64,000 bases of DNA from CAVVFX01 sp963747535. Its GTDB lineage: Bacteria; Acidobacteriota; Terriglobia; Bryobacterales; Bryobacteraceae. Numbering within the stretch: the stretch's first letter is position 1; the number at the start of each line of letters is the position of its first letter. Both the position numbers and the translations under genes were made by a program. The notes beneath the pieces were generated by a model, which saw nothing but the letters and a program-made list of their open reading frames with translations, was not told the DNA's origin and did no database searches. This document shows, in pieces, positions 44,071 through 53,575 of this stretch. The DNA lies in NCBI GenBank assembly GCA_963747535.1, contig CAVVFX010000009.1:69649-133648 (forward strand). Direction: 5' to 3'.

Positions 44071-46062
44071 ATGCCCCCTCCCTTCTTTGCCTACATCGGA
44101 CCGGGTGCCGGTTTCGCGTTCCTGGGTGGGTTCCTCAGTATGATCGGCGGCGCGTTCCTCACCGCTCTCTCCTTCCTCCTCTGGCCCATCCGCACCGCCC
44201 GTGCGCTCATCCGCCGCCGCCACGGCTTCCGCAAGGCGAAGATCCAGCGCCTCATCTTCCTCGGCCTCGACGGCCTCGACCCCCGCCTCACCGAGCGCTT
44301 CATGGCCGAAGGCAAACTGCCCAACCTGCAGCGCCTGCAGCAACAAGGTTCCTTTCACCGGCTCCGCACCACCTTCCCCTCTCTCTCGCCCGTAGCCTGG
44401 TCGACCTTCGCGACCGGCGTCAGCCCGGCCAAGCACAACATCTTCGATTTCCTCAACCGCAGCTTGAAATCCTACCTCCCGGAGATCTCGTCGTCGAAAG
44501 TCCGGCCGCCACGCCGCATTTTAAGGATCGGCCGGTTTCGCATCCCGCTCTCGCGCCCGGTCATCGAATTCCGCCGCAAAAGCCGGCCGTTCTGGAAAAT
44601 TCTGGCCGAGCGCTCCATCGGCAGCACCATCATCCGCGTCCCCATCACCTTCCCGCCGGAGAAGTTCGACGGACGTATCCTCTCCGCCATGTGCACTCCC
44701 GACCTTCGCGGTACGCAGGGCAGCTTCACCCAATTCACCACGCGTCTCGACACCTGCGCGTACGAGAGCGGCACCCGCTGCCCGCTGCGCCGCAACGGTG
44801 AGTACCTGGAAGGCATCCTGGAGGGCCCTCGCGACGACGACACTACTCTCTCGGTCCCTTTCCAGATTCACCTCGATGCCCACTTGGACCATACTGCGAT
44901 CACCCTGCAGATCGCCGGCCACTGCCATCCACTGCGCCCTGGCGAATACTCGCCCTGGATCAAAATCGCGTTCGCCGCCGCGCCTGGCGTCAACGTTCAT
45001 GGCATCGCACGCTTCCGCATCACCGAAACCGTTCCGGAGTTTTCGCTCTATGTGACCCCCATCCAGATCGATCCCGAAGCGCCCGCGCTGCCCATCAGCC
45101 ATCCCGGCTATTACGCGGCGTATCTGGCCAAACTGTTTGGCTCCTTCGCGACCGTCGGGATGGCCGAAGACACCTGGGCGCTGAACGAAGGTGTGATCGA
45201 CGAGCAGGCCTTCCTGGACCAGGCCTGGTCGCTCCTCGCCGAACGCGAGGCCATGTTCGACAACGCGCTCACTCACACCCGGCGCGGCGTCGTGGCGTGC
45301 GTCTTCGACACCAGCGACCGTGTGCAGCACATGTTCTATCGCCACTTTGAAGGCCGCGGTGATCCGCAATGGCAGGGCGCCATCGCCGGCCTCTACGAGC
45401 GCATGGACCGTCTCGTCGGCAAGGCCATGCAGTACATCGACGACAAAACCATGCTGTTCGTCCTCTCCGATCACGGCTTCTGCAGCTTCCGCCGCGCCGT
45501 GAATCTGAACTCCTGGCTGCACCAGAACGGCTATCTGGCCCTTAGCGGCAATGCTATCGACTGGAGCCGCACCCGCGCTTATTGCCTCGGACTCAGCGGC
45601 CTCTACCTCAACGTCTGCGGCCGTGAATCTCAAGGCATTGTCCCGCCGGGCGTCGAAGCGGAAGCGCTCAAAGCCGAGCTGATCGCCAGACTTTCGGGTT
45701 TCCGCGACGAGGAACTCGGTGAAGTCGCCATACGTCAGATTTATTTGACCAGCAGCCTCTATCGCGGCCCCTATCTCGACGACGCTCCGGACCTCATCGT
45801 GGGCTACAACGAAGGCTACCGGACCAGCTGGGATGCAGCGGTCGGCAAGGTCACCAGCCGCGTAATCGAGGACAATCCCAAAGCCTGGAGCGGCGACCAC
45901 TGTGTCGACCCGCTGTTGGTGCCAGGCGTTCTTTTCTGCAATCGCAAGATCGACAGCGAGGATCCCGGCATAGAAGACATGGCGCCCACCGCGCTGCATC
46001 TTTTCGGAATCGATCCCCCGTCATGGATGGACGGCAAGCCGGTATTTCATCAAGCCCTCTAA
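44071..46062 (+). CDS. Alkaline-phosphatase-superfamily (type I phosphodiesterase/NPP-like) protein, membrane-anchored
   Basis: A 663-residue protein. Two N-terminal membrane helices (AGFAFLGGFLSMIGGAFLTA and the next) precede a large hydrolase: metal motif FLGLDGLDPRL, the nucleophile region SPVAWSTFATGVSPAKHNIF, an inserted beta-rich region (about 240-350), then VVACVFDTSDRVQHMFYRH, FVLSDHGFCSFRRAVNLNSW, DDAPDLIVGYNEGYRT and SGDHCVDPLLVPGVLF. All expected Asp/His zinc ligands appear. The substrate is unknown; phosphodiesters of surface glycans or lipids are plausible. Its closest relative in the window is 50774-52630 with the same order of motifs. Start is ATG at 44071. Confidence 0.88.
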   Translation: MPPPFFAYIGPGAGFAFLGGFLSMIGGAFLTALSFLLWPIRTARALIRRRHGFRKAKIQRLIFLGLDGLDPRLTERFMAEGKLPNLQRLQQQGSFHRLRTTFPSLSPVAWSTFATGVSPAKHNIFDFLNRSLKSYLPEISSSKVRPPRRILRIGRFRIPLSRPVIEFRRKSRPFWKILAERSIGSTIIRVPITFPPEKFDGRILSAMCTPDLRGTQGSFTQFTTRLDTCAYESGTRCPLRRNGEYLEGILEGPRDDDTTLSVPFQIHLDAHLDHTAITLQIAGHCHPLRPGEYSPWIKIAFAAAPGVNVHGIARFRITETVPEFSLYVTPIQIDPEAPALPISHPGYYAAYLAKLFGSFATVGMAEDTWALNEGVIDEQAFLDQAWSLLAEREAMFDNALTHTRRGVVACVFDTSDRVQHMFYRHFEGRGDPQWQGAIAGLYERMDRLVGKAMQYIDDKTMLFVLSDHGFCSFRRAVNLNSWLHQNGYLALSGNAIDWSRTRAYCLGLSGLYLNVCGRESQGIVPPGVEAEALKAELIARLSGFRDEELGEVAIRQIYLTSSLYRGPYLDDAPDLIVGYNEGYRTSWDAAVGKVTSRVIEDNPKAWSGDHCVDPLLVPGVLFCNRKIDSEDPGIEDMAPTALHLFGIDPPSWMDGKPVFHQAL

Positions 46063-46595
46063 TCGCGTGATCCGATTGACGCGAGAGTGGTACTTGTGTG
46101 ACGGCGAAAGGTCAGGGAATCCTGATCCACTAGGTAAAGCCCCCGGTGCCGGTTTGGAAAGAAAAGAGGAAGCGATCGAGTGTCATCTTGAGGACATGCG
46201 CGAGGAAGGCTTGGCCGCACCCGCGCTGTCGGGCTTCGCGGGCTGGAGACGAGAACTTAATGTCGAGCCAATTGAACATTCTTGCGGCCTGCGACTGCCG
46301 AAAACAATGATGCTACGCGTCCCAGCGTCTCACTGTGGACGCGTCGGGACGCGCCCTGGGCGGATCACGCTCGGAGAAAGCGCATGATGTGCGCCCAGTA
46401 CGGGATCAGGAAGGAGAACGCGCCAGGGTCTGGAAGCCTATTGTGCGCATTTCGCAGCGGCAATCTACTTGAGCGATTAGTTGCCGACGTCTGGGCGTGA
46501 CCCCTCTGTCGGTCTGTATCTGAAATCTCCTCCGGCATAATCTCCCTGTGCCAGTATTGTCACGAATTGATCTCCCGAACGTACGAAGCGCGCTA
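46063..46595. other. Gene-poor region with a possible HicB antitoxin remnant
   Basis: Only one part is suggestive: on the plus strand about 46160-46240 encodes RKEEAIECHLEDMREEGLAA followed by PALSG, which resembles the C-terminal helix of HicB-family antitoxins. The upstream part does not match HicB, so a truncated relic is the most that can be claimed. The remainder shows nothing. Confidence 0.35.
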
Positions 46596-47600
46596 TCACT
46601 GGACGGGTATGCTGACGGTGTTGCCGGGTATCCACGCTGCGGACACCTGAATGGTTGCCGTTCCTTTGGCCGTACCCGGGGGAACCTGAAAATTCACCTG
46701 ATATCCGTCACTCGCCCCTGCGAAGCCGACTGCAGCTAAAACCTCGGCGGATTCTCCATTAACGAGCACTTTGACGGGCGAGTTCACCACTTGGAGTGGA
46801 TTCGCGGTAAATGGCTGCCCAGGGTCGACCCCGGGTTTCGTCGGCCCGAGGCCGGTTGCAAAAAGCGACAGGGTCTCGCCCGCAGTGGCAGGGTTGGCGG
46901 CGCTAACGATTGTAAAGTCGGCGGAATGGGTGATAGCCGGTCCGGTCGCGGTCGTGATGATCTGCGGTGTCGACATCGGGAACAAAGTGAAGACCCACTG
47001 GAGCGTCCCACCCCCATTGATGCGCCGGTTCCCGGGATCTTCTACTGTCGAGGCGGCACGGGCCGCGACAGTCTGGACGCTTCGTCCCATCTGCCCGCGA
47101 ACACCAAGGAACGCGCCGGTACCACCGACAATCGCCCAGTCTCCGTTATTGATTACGGCCGGAGACCCAGGGGCTACATCTCCGTTTAGGCCCAAAGCGA
47201 TGATTGTGCCTACCGCGGTTCCGTCAGACTTGAGGATGTGAAAAATCTGTTGCCGAATCGAACCGGCATTACTGTCGGCGATTGCACCTCCCTCAGTTGC
47301 GTTAGGAGTTGGGCTTGCGAGTATCGATGTCACTACAGAGGCGTATAGCCCTTTTGCGGTCTCACCGTTAACCGCAACGATGTCTCCCAGTGGAGTGGCT
47401 TGAGTGAAGTTTCTGATTGGCGCAGCCGGTACGACGCTAGGATTGGTCGCATATTGCGGCACATTGCCGGTATCCGCCTGATATTCAACGACGCTTTGGG
47501 TATCCACCGTCATGATCACGGGACCCTGCCCTCGCATCGGATTGCACAAGATGCTCGCGCTCAGAATGCCCCATCCAAATGTCCTTAGATTCCGCATCAT
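46596..47600 (-). CDS. Secreted two-domain protein with a Solibacter-type TIGR03437 C-terminus
   Basis: A 334-residue protein with signal peptide (FGWGILSASILCNPMRGQ). The middle contains AGSIRQQIFHILKSDGT, NNGDWAIVGGTGAFLGVRGQ and TLQWVFTLFPM, which resemble the allene-oxide-cyclase/dirigent barrel, found in some bacterial exported proteins. The C-terminal 90 residues (ETLSLFATGLGPTKPGVDPG, then YQVNFQVPPGTAKGTATIQV) are the repeat-type domain TIGR03437, abundant in Solibacter usitatus and its kin. No enzymatic role known; C-terminal domain may anchor or bind the cell surface. It is the clearest taxonomic marker of the window. Confidence 0.82.
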   Translation of the reverse strand: MMRNLRTFGWGILSASILCNPMRGQGPVIMTVDTQSVVEYQADTGNVPQYATNPSVVPAAPIRNFTQATPLGDIVAVNGETAKGLYASVVTSILASPTPNATEGGAIADSNAGSIRQQIFHILKSDGTAVGTIIALGLNGDVAPGSPAVINNGDWAIVGGTGAFLGVRGQMGRSVQTVAARAASTVEDPGNRRINGGGTLQWVFTLFPMSTPQIITTATGPAITHSADFTIVSAANPATAGETLSLFATGLGPTKPGVDPGQPFTANPLQVVNSPVKVLVNGESAEVLAAVGFAGASDGYQVNFQVPPGTAKGTATIQVSAAWIPGNTVSIPVQ

Positions 47601-47943
47601 TCCGCTCTCCTTTTTTTCCCGTCATTCTTTTTCCAGCATCGGAGGGCGGGTTGACTGCCCGCACTCCTGTAGTTCTGTACATCGTATGCGCTGGCCAGAG
47701 CCGTATGTCCGCCGTCTGGCTTTCCGGCGCTTGAGACGATTGATTTCCCGAGAGCCCAAACCCGTCGGTACTCTCGCTCCCTACGTGCGGACAAAGGCTC
47801 GAAGCGAACCACCCCTTCGTGGCTATATAGATTTGCTGAACAGCGACAATTGACTCGCCACGCTCCGAACGCGCATCAGCTCCGGACGACGGCAAGCTGA
47901 AACAGATCAGGAAAATCAGTACAGGCCGCCATCGGACGCGCAT
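47485..47943 (-). CDS. Possible short secreted protein (doubtful)
   Basis: The 5' end reads MRVRWRPVLIFLICFSLPSS with a good signal peptide (GADA cleavage region) and an AAGGTG site upstream. The rest is unlike any family, becomes Lys/Asp-rich, and overlaps the start of the TIGR03437 gene by about 115 bases in another frame. It is either a small gene decayed at its 3' end or a chance frame that begins with a signal-like segment. Confidence 0.3.
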   Translation of the reverse strand: MRVRWRPVLIFLICFSLPSSGADARSERGESIVAVQQIYIATKGWFASSLCPHVGSESTDGFGLSGNQSSQAPESQTADIRLWPAHTMYRTTGVRAVNPPSDAGKRMTGKKGERNDAESKDIWMGHSEREHLVQSDARAGSRDHDGGYPKRR

Positions 47944-48048
47944 AAATACACCTTGCGCCAGTTCGAACCGAAAATTCCAAGAGGCAGGGGTACGAAGGGG
48001 GTGTTCTACCCTTGCACGTGATTGAAACCACAGCTATTCTCTAAACTA

Positions 48049-49833
48049 ATGCAGCCAGGCGAATCGAACGCCCAGTCCGTATCAAGAGAGCTGGAGCGAG
48101 TGCTTGCCAGCACGGGATTTGCACGAAACGAACGGCTGTCCAGGTTTCTCCGGCATATCGTCGAACGTCATCTGGAGGGTCGCGATGGCGAATTAAAGGA
48201 ATCGCTGCTCGGCATTCACGTGTTTGGGCGCGCAGCCGGTTACGATCCGAAGAAAGATCCCATCGTGCGGACGGAGGCGACCCGGCTTCGCTCCCGTCTG
48301 AGCGAATACTATCTGCGAGAGGGCAAGGCCGATCCGCTGATGATCGAGATCCCTAAAGGCGGGTACATTCCGTCGTTTCCGGGATTACAGAACGATTTCA
48401 ACCCGCCTGCAGAGGGCCGTTTCGGAAAAGGCTGGCGTCTCTTTGGCGGAATCGCCCTCACAATCGCCGCGCTTGCTTTGGGCTGGTGGCGCCTGCATCC
48501 CACCCAGCCGTTGACGATCGCGGTTTTGCCTCTCGAAAATTTGAGTCATGATTCGGCTAACGATTACTTCTCCGACGGCCTGACGGATGAGTTGATCCGC
48601 AATTTATCGCTCATCGAGGGCCTGGCGCCCCGATCCCGAACCTCCTCGTTCGCCTTTAAGAACAGACCGCGCAACGTTCACGAAGTGTCCGGCCAACTCC
48701 ATGCCGATTACATCCTCGAAGGTTCCGTACTGCGCGTCGGCCAGCGTATACGGATTGATGCGCAGTTGATCCGGGCGCGTGACGATTTTCCGATCTGGTC
48801 GGAAAGGTTCGACCGCGAATTGATTGATGTGTTTGCCATCCAGGACGAGATCGCGCGCGGTATCGTCAACAGTTTGCGGCTGAAGCTGGGCCGTGGCCGC
48901 CGGCGCTACGAAACCAGCGTCGACGCCTACGACGCCTGGTTGCGTGCCCAGGCTCTGGTGACCGGCGAAGGCTTATCTGCTTACGAACGAGGCATCAGCT
49001 TGTACGAAGCGGCGATTGAAAAAGACCCCGCGTTCGCGCCCGCTTGGGCGGGGGAAGCCGTCGCGTACATGGCCCTGTCTGGGACCTTTCCGCGATTGAC
49101 AGAGCAAAAGGGCCGGCTCGAGAAGATGCGGGCCGCGGCTGAAAGATCCATTCAGCTCGATCCTCTTTCCCCCGAGGCGAACGACGCTGCCGCGAGCGTG
49201 TATGCCCGCGACGGGAAATGGCAGGAATCCGAACGCAGCTTTCGTCGCGCGATCGAACTGAATCCGAACAGCTCCAGAACACGCGGTAACTTCGCCATGT
49301 ATCTGCTGATGCCGCTGGGGAGATTTGATGAGGCGATTCGCGAACTGCGCATCGCTGAGACATCCGACCCCCTTTCGGCTGAGGTGCAGTATTTTCTCGC
49401 CTTTGGGCTGATGCTGGAACGGCGCTACGGCGAAGCCGCCTCTCATTGCGCGAACCTGCCACGTGATTATCGCGCCAAGCCGGAGTGCGTGGGTCGCGCC
49501 CTGTTGGCGCAGGGGCGAACCGCAGAGGCTGTTCAGGTCATGGCGGAACTTTGTTGTCGTGGAAATCGGGGCTACCTCGGCTATGCATACGCGCGCGCGG
49601 GCCGTACCGGGGAGGCTCAGAAATTACTTGCGCAGCTTGCGCCGAACCCTTTTAATGAGGCTTTAGTTTACGCGGGCCTGGGCGACAAACAACGCACGCT
49701 TGAGGCGCTCGAACGCATGGCTATCCTGGGCCCCGTGCGGGTTGGCCGAGAGCTCGCATTTCCCGAATTTACATTCATTCGAGGCGATCCGCGTATTAAC
49801 GCTCTGCGCAAAAGCGTCGGTTTGCCGAATTGA
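48049..49833 (+). CDS. Membrane protein with N-terminal regulator-like helices and TPR repeats (adenylate-cyclase-associated/TolB-N type)
   Basis: A 594-residue protein. Residues about 10-110 (SRELERVLASTGFARNERLS, RFLRHIVERHLEGR and DPIVRTEATRLRSRLSEYYL) match the N-terminal DNA-binding-like domain of large acidobacterial TPR regulators. One membrane helix follows (LFGGIALTIAALALGWW). The periplasmic part has a TolB-N-like domain (TIAVLPLENLSHDSANDYFS, DGLTDELIRNLSLI, ILEGSVLRVGQRIRIDAQLI) and several TPR units (about 310-560). Such one-protein sensors are thought to regulate genes from the membrane. The ATG at 48049 is preferred to an earlier TTG at 48022. Confidence 0.83.
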   Translation: MQPGESNAQSVSRELERVLASTGFARNERLSRFLRHIVERHLEGRDGELKESLLGIHVFGRAAGYDPKKDPIVRTEATRLRSRLSEYYLREGKADPLMIEIPKGGYIPSFPGLQNDFNPPAEGRFGKGWRLFGGIALTIAALALGWWRLHPTQPLTIAVLPLENLSHDSANDYFSDGLTDELIRNLSLIEGLAPRSRTSSFAFKNRPRNVHEVSGQLHADYILEGSVLRVGQRIRIDAQLIRARDDFPIWSERFDRELIDVFAIQDEIARGIVNSLRLKLGRGRRRYETSVDAYDAWLRAQALVTGEGLSAYERGISLYEAAIEKDPAFAPAWAGEAVAYMALSGTFPRLTEQKGRLEKMRAAAERSIQLDPLSPEANDAAASVYARDGKWQESERSFRRAIELNPNSSRTRGNFAMYLLMPLGRFDEAIRELRIAETSDPLSAEVQYFLAFGLMLERRYGEAASHCANLPRDYRAKPECVGRALLAQGRTAEAVQVMAELCCRGNRGYLGYAYARAGRTGEAQKLLAQLAPNPFNEALVYAGLGDKQRTLEALERMAILGPVRVGRELAFPEFTFIRGDPRINALRKSVGLPN

Positions 49834-50773
49834 AATGCCGCTCGGATGCGCGCGGATGCGCCCAGTGACTTGCCAAAAGCGGTCGTGAATGATGAAGCAC
49901 GCTATCGTTCAGAATTTGATCCGCGTGCTCGGCATTGACAACCGGGGTGAGGCTTACTGATCCGCAACCACGCCCGACGGCCCCATAAGATGGTTTTCGA
50001 AAACCCTCAAAAAGGGGACACCTCGACGCGCTTGGACCCTTGGACCGGCACGCTCCCTGGAAACGCCGTCCACGTAATCCACTTGGGACCCGTAGTCTCG
50101 CTATCCGTAGATGTGGCAGGGAGGCCAGCCCCCGATTCGGTGTTCTTCGAAACAGGTCTCCCAATCGGACTCACCAGAGCTTCGCTCATTTTTGCCCCAC
50201 CAACCCAACCACATACGCGCCGAGCCGACAGAAAAGTCGCCCTCGCGTGCGAACCTGAAAGGAGACAGGCCAACGTGTGCCGTCTGCCGGTCGCTCGCCA
50301 AGTGAGAGCGCCTTTCCGAAATCGAGGAGTGCTTTTTGCCGATAAACCCGCTCGTCTCCACCACCCCGCCGGGGAACTGCAAAAACTTGTCTCCTAAGAA
50401 ATCGCAAAACCCGTCCCCCCCTGGCCTGACCCTGCCTGGATTGCGCGCTTACCGGCCTGGTGCACTGTGCATTTTTCCCGCGCCCCATGCACAGTCCTGC
50501 ACAAAAGCACTGCCCCGCCTGTGCCCAGTCCCCGGCATAATCTCAACAAATTATTACTACTTAGACAGAATTGGGTTCGATCCGCAAATCCGCGCGCGTT
50601 CCACCCCATCCATCGCATTCCGCAACTCCGGCCAGAAACGAAATCCGGAAGAACGGCGAAATCTGTCGCGTCGCACGTCGCAGTTCGTTTTTTCAGGCGG
50701 CCGCGGGAACTCCGTCACTCGGCGGCTTGGCGGCGTAGCGCGCCCTGCCCTTTTTCGCGATCCCTGCACAATT
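49834..50773. other. Long gene-free region of unclear character
   Basis: 940 bases with no supported gene. Some frames are open in both directions but their translations are not protein-like. At 50480-50530 and 50760-50790 there are repeated TGCACA/CCTGCACAA motifs, and near 50545-50575 an AT-rich stretch (CAAATTATTACTACTTAGAC) may be a promoter for the lipoprotein-like gene at 50774. The frame that opens at 50336 upstream of that gene is continuous but low in coding signal. Confidence 0.45.
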
Positions 50774-52630
50774 TTGCACAAGCCCAAAATCGCTACCCCT
50801 GTCGAGTCCCCTCATAACTCACAGAAGAAGCAGCTACTTACTAAAAACTGGCTTCGTTTCGCAAAAATCTCCATCAACTTAGCCTCCGGGCTAGCGGCTG
50901 CTTTTCTTCTCACCGCCTGCACTCACGCTCCGCACCATCGCCTCATCGTCCTGGGCATCGACGGCATGGATCCCCATTTTGTCGAAGGGCACTGGAGCGA
51001 ACTTCCCAATCTGCGCCGCCTGTGCGCCCAGGGCACCTTCTCGACGCTGGCCACCACTACGCCGCCGCAGAGTCCTGTCGCATGGGCCACCTTCAGCACC
51101 GGCCTCGATCCCGCCGAACACGGCGTCTTCGATTTCGTCCATCGAGACCCGGCCACGCTCCAGCCCATGTCATCCTTCGCCGAGACGCTGCCGCCTGCGC
51201 ACCAGTTGCCCATCGGCCCGTACCTCCTGCCGCTGTCCAAAGCGCAAGTCCGCTCGTTCCGACACGGCCGCACTTTCTGGGAAATTCTCGCCGGCCACGG
51301 CATTCCAACCATGGTTGTCAGGATGCCCGGCAACTACCCTCCCATCGCGCACGCCGGAAAACAACTGGCCGGCATGGGTACACCGGACCTCGAAGGCACG
51401 TTCGGCACCTTCACCTACTACACCGACGACTCCCTCGAAGTCGCCCACGATGTTCCCGGAGGGCGCATCGTCCCGGTAAACGCAGACCACGGCCGCGTGA
51501 TCCTCCGGGTCGAAGGACCACCCGACACGCTCCGTCGCGACCACGCTGCTACGCATCTCGATCTCATCGCCGATATCGACGGCGCGTCAGCCGCCGCGCG
51601 CTTCAGCATTGACGACCAGCAGTTCATCCTCAAAGAGGGCGAATGGTCGCCGTGGATTCGGGTCACCTTTCCGCTCATCAGCCACGTCGCCAACGTTCAC
51701 GGCATGTTTCGCCTCTACGCCCGGCAGTTGCATGGCGGCATCCGCATCTACCGCTCGCCCCTCAACATCGATCCGTTCACCCCGGCGCTCCCGATCTCTC
51801 AGCCCGCCGGCTTCAGCCGCGAGATCGCCGATCGCATCGGACCCTTCTACACGCAGGGCATCGAAGAGGATACCGCGGCGCTCCGCCAGGGTGCGTTCTC
51901 ACTACCCGAATACCTGAACCAAAGCCGTATCGTCCAGACCGAACACCAGGCAATGCTGCGCGATTCGCTCGCGCACTGCCATGACGGACTGCTCTTCTTT
52001 TACTTCTCAGAAATCGACCAGAACTCCCACATCCTGTGGGGTAAGTACGAGGCCGAGTTGCTCAAAACCTACCAGGCCATTGATGAGTCGATCGGCACGG
52101 TTTTGGCGGCTGCCCCCGATGCCACCATCATCGTCATGTCCGATCACGGTTTCGCAGCGTTCGATTACGCGTTCAATCTCAATACCTGGCTCGAACGAAA
52201 TGGCTTTCGAACCCGGGCGTATGCCATGGGACTCAATGCGCTCTACGTCAAACCCACTGGACCCGAACGCGACGCGCTCATCCAGGACCTGATCCAGCGC
52301 CTCGAAAGCGAAAAGCCTGCCATCCAAAACGTGACCCGGGTACCGCGAACCAACAATCGTTTTGCGCCCGACCTGATCGTCGGCTACGCGCCCGGCTATC
52401 GAGCGTCGTGGGAAACTGCGCTGGGAGAGGCTCCGCCGGAGATCATCGAACCCAACCACGACGCTTGGATCGGTGATCACTGCATCGCCGCCGAAGCCGT
52501 CCCCGGTATCCTGGTCACCAACCGGAAGTTGGAGCGTGCGGATCCGCGCTTGAAGGACCTCGCCGTTACGATCCTCAAAGAATTCGGAGTGCCCGCTCCG
52601 CCTGAGATGAAAGGACACGCACTTTACTGA
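50774..52630 (+). CDS. Alkaline-phosphatase-superfamily (type I phosphodiesterase-like) lipoprotein
   Basis: The start is uncertain: TTG at 50774 (MHKPKIATPVESPHNSQ...) is used, giving 618 residues, because no ATG/GTG lies nearer the signal. Next comes a lipoprotein signal (LASGLAAAFLLTAC-TH) with the lipobox LTAC, then LIVLGIDGMDPHF, SPVAWATFSTGLDPAEHGVF, and later FYFSEIDQNSHILWGK, IIVMSDHGFAAFDYAFNLNTW, APDLIVGYAPGYRASWETAL and GDHCIAAEAVPGILVTNR. This is the same motif order as 44071-46062, but membrane helices are replaced by a lipid anchor. It is the first gene of a run with 52632 and 52817, separated by 1 base and overlapping by 4. Confidence 0.83.
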   Translation: MHKPKIATPVESPHNSQKKQLLTKNWLRFAKISINLASGLAAAFLLTACTHAPHHRLIVLGIDGMDPHFVEGHWSELPNLRRLCAQGTFSTLATTTPPQSPVAWATFSTGLDPAEHGVFDFVHRDPATLQPMSSFAETLPPAHQLPIGPYLLPLSKAQVRSFRHGRTFWEILAGHGIPTMVVRMPGNYPPIAHAGKQLAGMGTPDLEGTFGTFTYYTDDSLEVAHDVPGGRIVPVNADHGRVILRVEGPPDTLRRDHAATHLDLIADIDGASAAARFSIDDQQFILKEGEWSPWIRVTFPLISHVANVHGMFRLYARQLHGGIRIYRSPLNIDPFTPALPISQPAGFSREIADRIGPFYTQGIEEDTAALRQGAFSLPEYLNQSRIVQTEHQAMLRDSLAHCHDGLLFFYFSEIDQNSHILWGKYEAELLKTYQAIDESIGTVLAAAPDATIIVMSDHGFAAFDYAFNLNTWLERNGFRTRAYAMGLNALYVKPTGPERDALIQDLIQRLESEKPAIQNVTRVPRTNNRFAPDLIVGYAPGYRASWETALGEAPPEIIEPNHDAWIGDHCIAAEAVPGILVTNRKLERADPRLKDLAVTILKEFGVPAPPEMKGHALY

Positions 52631-52631
52631 C

Positions 52632-52820
52632 ATGGCCAAGTCCATCAAGCTGAACCCCGATCTCTGGCAACGCGTCGAAGAGCACGCCAAAAAGGCCGGC
52701 TACAGTTCTCCGGAAGAATTCGTCGAACATGTGCTGGAGAAAGAACTCTCCAAGGCTGAAGACCCCGCATCCCAACAGGAGGTCGAACGCCGGTTGAAGG
52801 GTCTTGGCTATCTGGAATGA
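52632..52820 (+). CDS. Ribbon-helix-helix-like small protein
   Basis: A 62-residue protein: IKLNPDLWQRVEEHAKKAGY then SSPEEFVEHVLEKELSKAED. A short beta strand followed by two helices with S-P-E-E-F-V-E-H-V is typical of CopG/Arc-type DNA-binding proteins; an antitoxin role is possible but no toxin is next to it. It lies one base after the phosphodiesterase gene and its stop overlaps the start of the following membrane protein (52817), so the three form an operon. Same-sized genes follow other members of this hydrolase family in Solibacter-type genomes, from general knowledge, not verified here. Confidence 0.72.
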   Translation: MAKSIKLNPDLWQRVEEHAKKAGYSSPEEFVEHVLEKELSKAEDPASQQEVERRLKGLGYLE

Positions 52821-53542
52821 TCCTGTTCGCCATCCTCAGCGGGATCCTCACGACCCTGGCGATTCGATGCACTACCAACGCATCCGCACTATGCGCGATC
52901 GCCCGGAAAATCCAGGCTGACCTCCTCGAATTCCGTCTCTACTTCGACGAGCCCCGGCTGATCTGGCAAGCCCAGATCAATCTCGTCCGCGACAATCTCA
53001 GGCTATTCCTGCTCTTCCTTCCCGCGACGTTGATCCTGGTGTTGCCGATGTTCTGGCTGATCCTCCAACTCGACCAGGTCTACGGACTTCGTCCCCTCCG
53101 TCCAGGGGAAGCGGCGGTGTTTACTGCCCAGTTGACGCGTCCGCTCGCCGCGACAGACTACGTTGCGCTGCAAAGCACAGCCGGAATCAGGATAGAAACG
53201 CCGCCGGTCTGGAGCGCGCGGGACAACCAGGTCGCCTGGCGAATACGCCCCATAAAGGACGGGCGCAGCGCTCTCGACCTCAACCTCAACGGCCGCCTGA
53301 TCAGAAAGAGCATCATCAGCGGCGACTCCCCCATGCTCCTTTCCCCACGCCGCTCGAGTACGCTAACCGGCTTCCTGTTACACCCGGAAGACCCGCGCCT
53401 GCCCGAAGGCGACGTAGCATGGTTGGAAATCGACTACCCCAAAAGGGAATCCAGGATTCCCTGGCTGGTCTGGTTTGTGATCATCTCCACCGCAGCCGCA
53501 TTCCTATCAGCCCGATACGCAAGGGTGTTCAGCCCGACTTGA
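52817..53542 (+). CDS. Membrane protein of unknown function, third gene of the phosphodiesterase operon
   Basis: A 241-residue protein with membrane helices at residues about 1-20, 63-87 (LFLLFLPATLILVLPMFWLI) and 215-235 (WLVWFVIISTAAAFLSARYA) and a beta-rich extracytoplasmic domain between (about 90-205). No family assigned. The overlap of four bases (ATGA) with the small RHH-like gene, and the 1-base gap before that, argue for a common function of all three. Confidence 0.7.
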   Translation: MILFAILSGILTTLAIRCTTNASALCAIARKIQADLLEFRLYFDEPRLIWQAQINLVRDNLRLFLLFLPATLILVLPMFWLILQLDQVYGLRPLRPGEAAVFTAQLTRPLAATDYVALQSTAGIRIETPPVWSARDNQVAWRIRPIKDGRSALDLNLNGRLIRKSIISGDSPMLLSPRRSSTLTGFLLHPEDPRLPEGDVAWLEIDYPKRESRIPWLVWFVIISTAAAFLSARYARVFSPT

Positions 53543-53575
53543 ACCGCTGTTCGCCACTTCATTTTCGCTCCGTGG

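Noticed and set aside
44521..45999. 492-codon open frame opposite to the phosphodiesterase gene
   Set aside because: Antisense shadow of a gene with full catalytic motifs; low-complexity Ala/Glu/Gly composition.
50336..50773. In-frame upstream extension of the phosphodiesterase-like lipoprotein
   Set aside because: Its translation does not look like protein and would place the lipoprotein signal more than 170 residues from the N-terminus.
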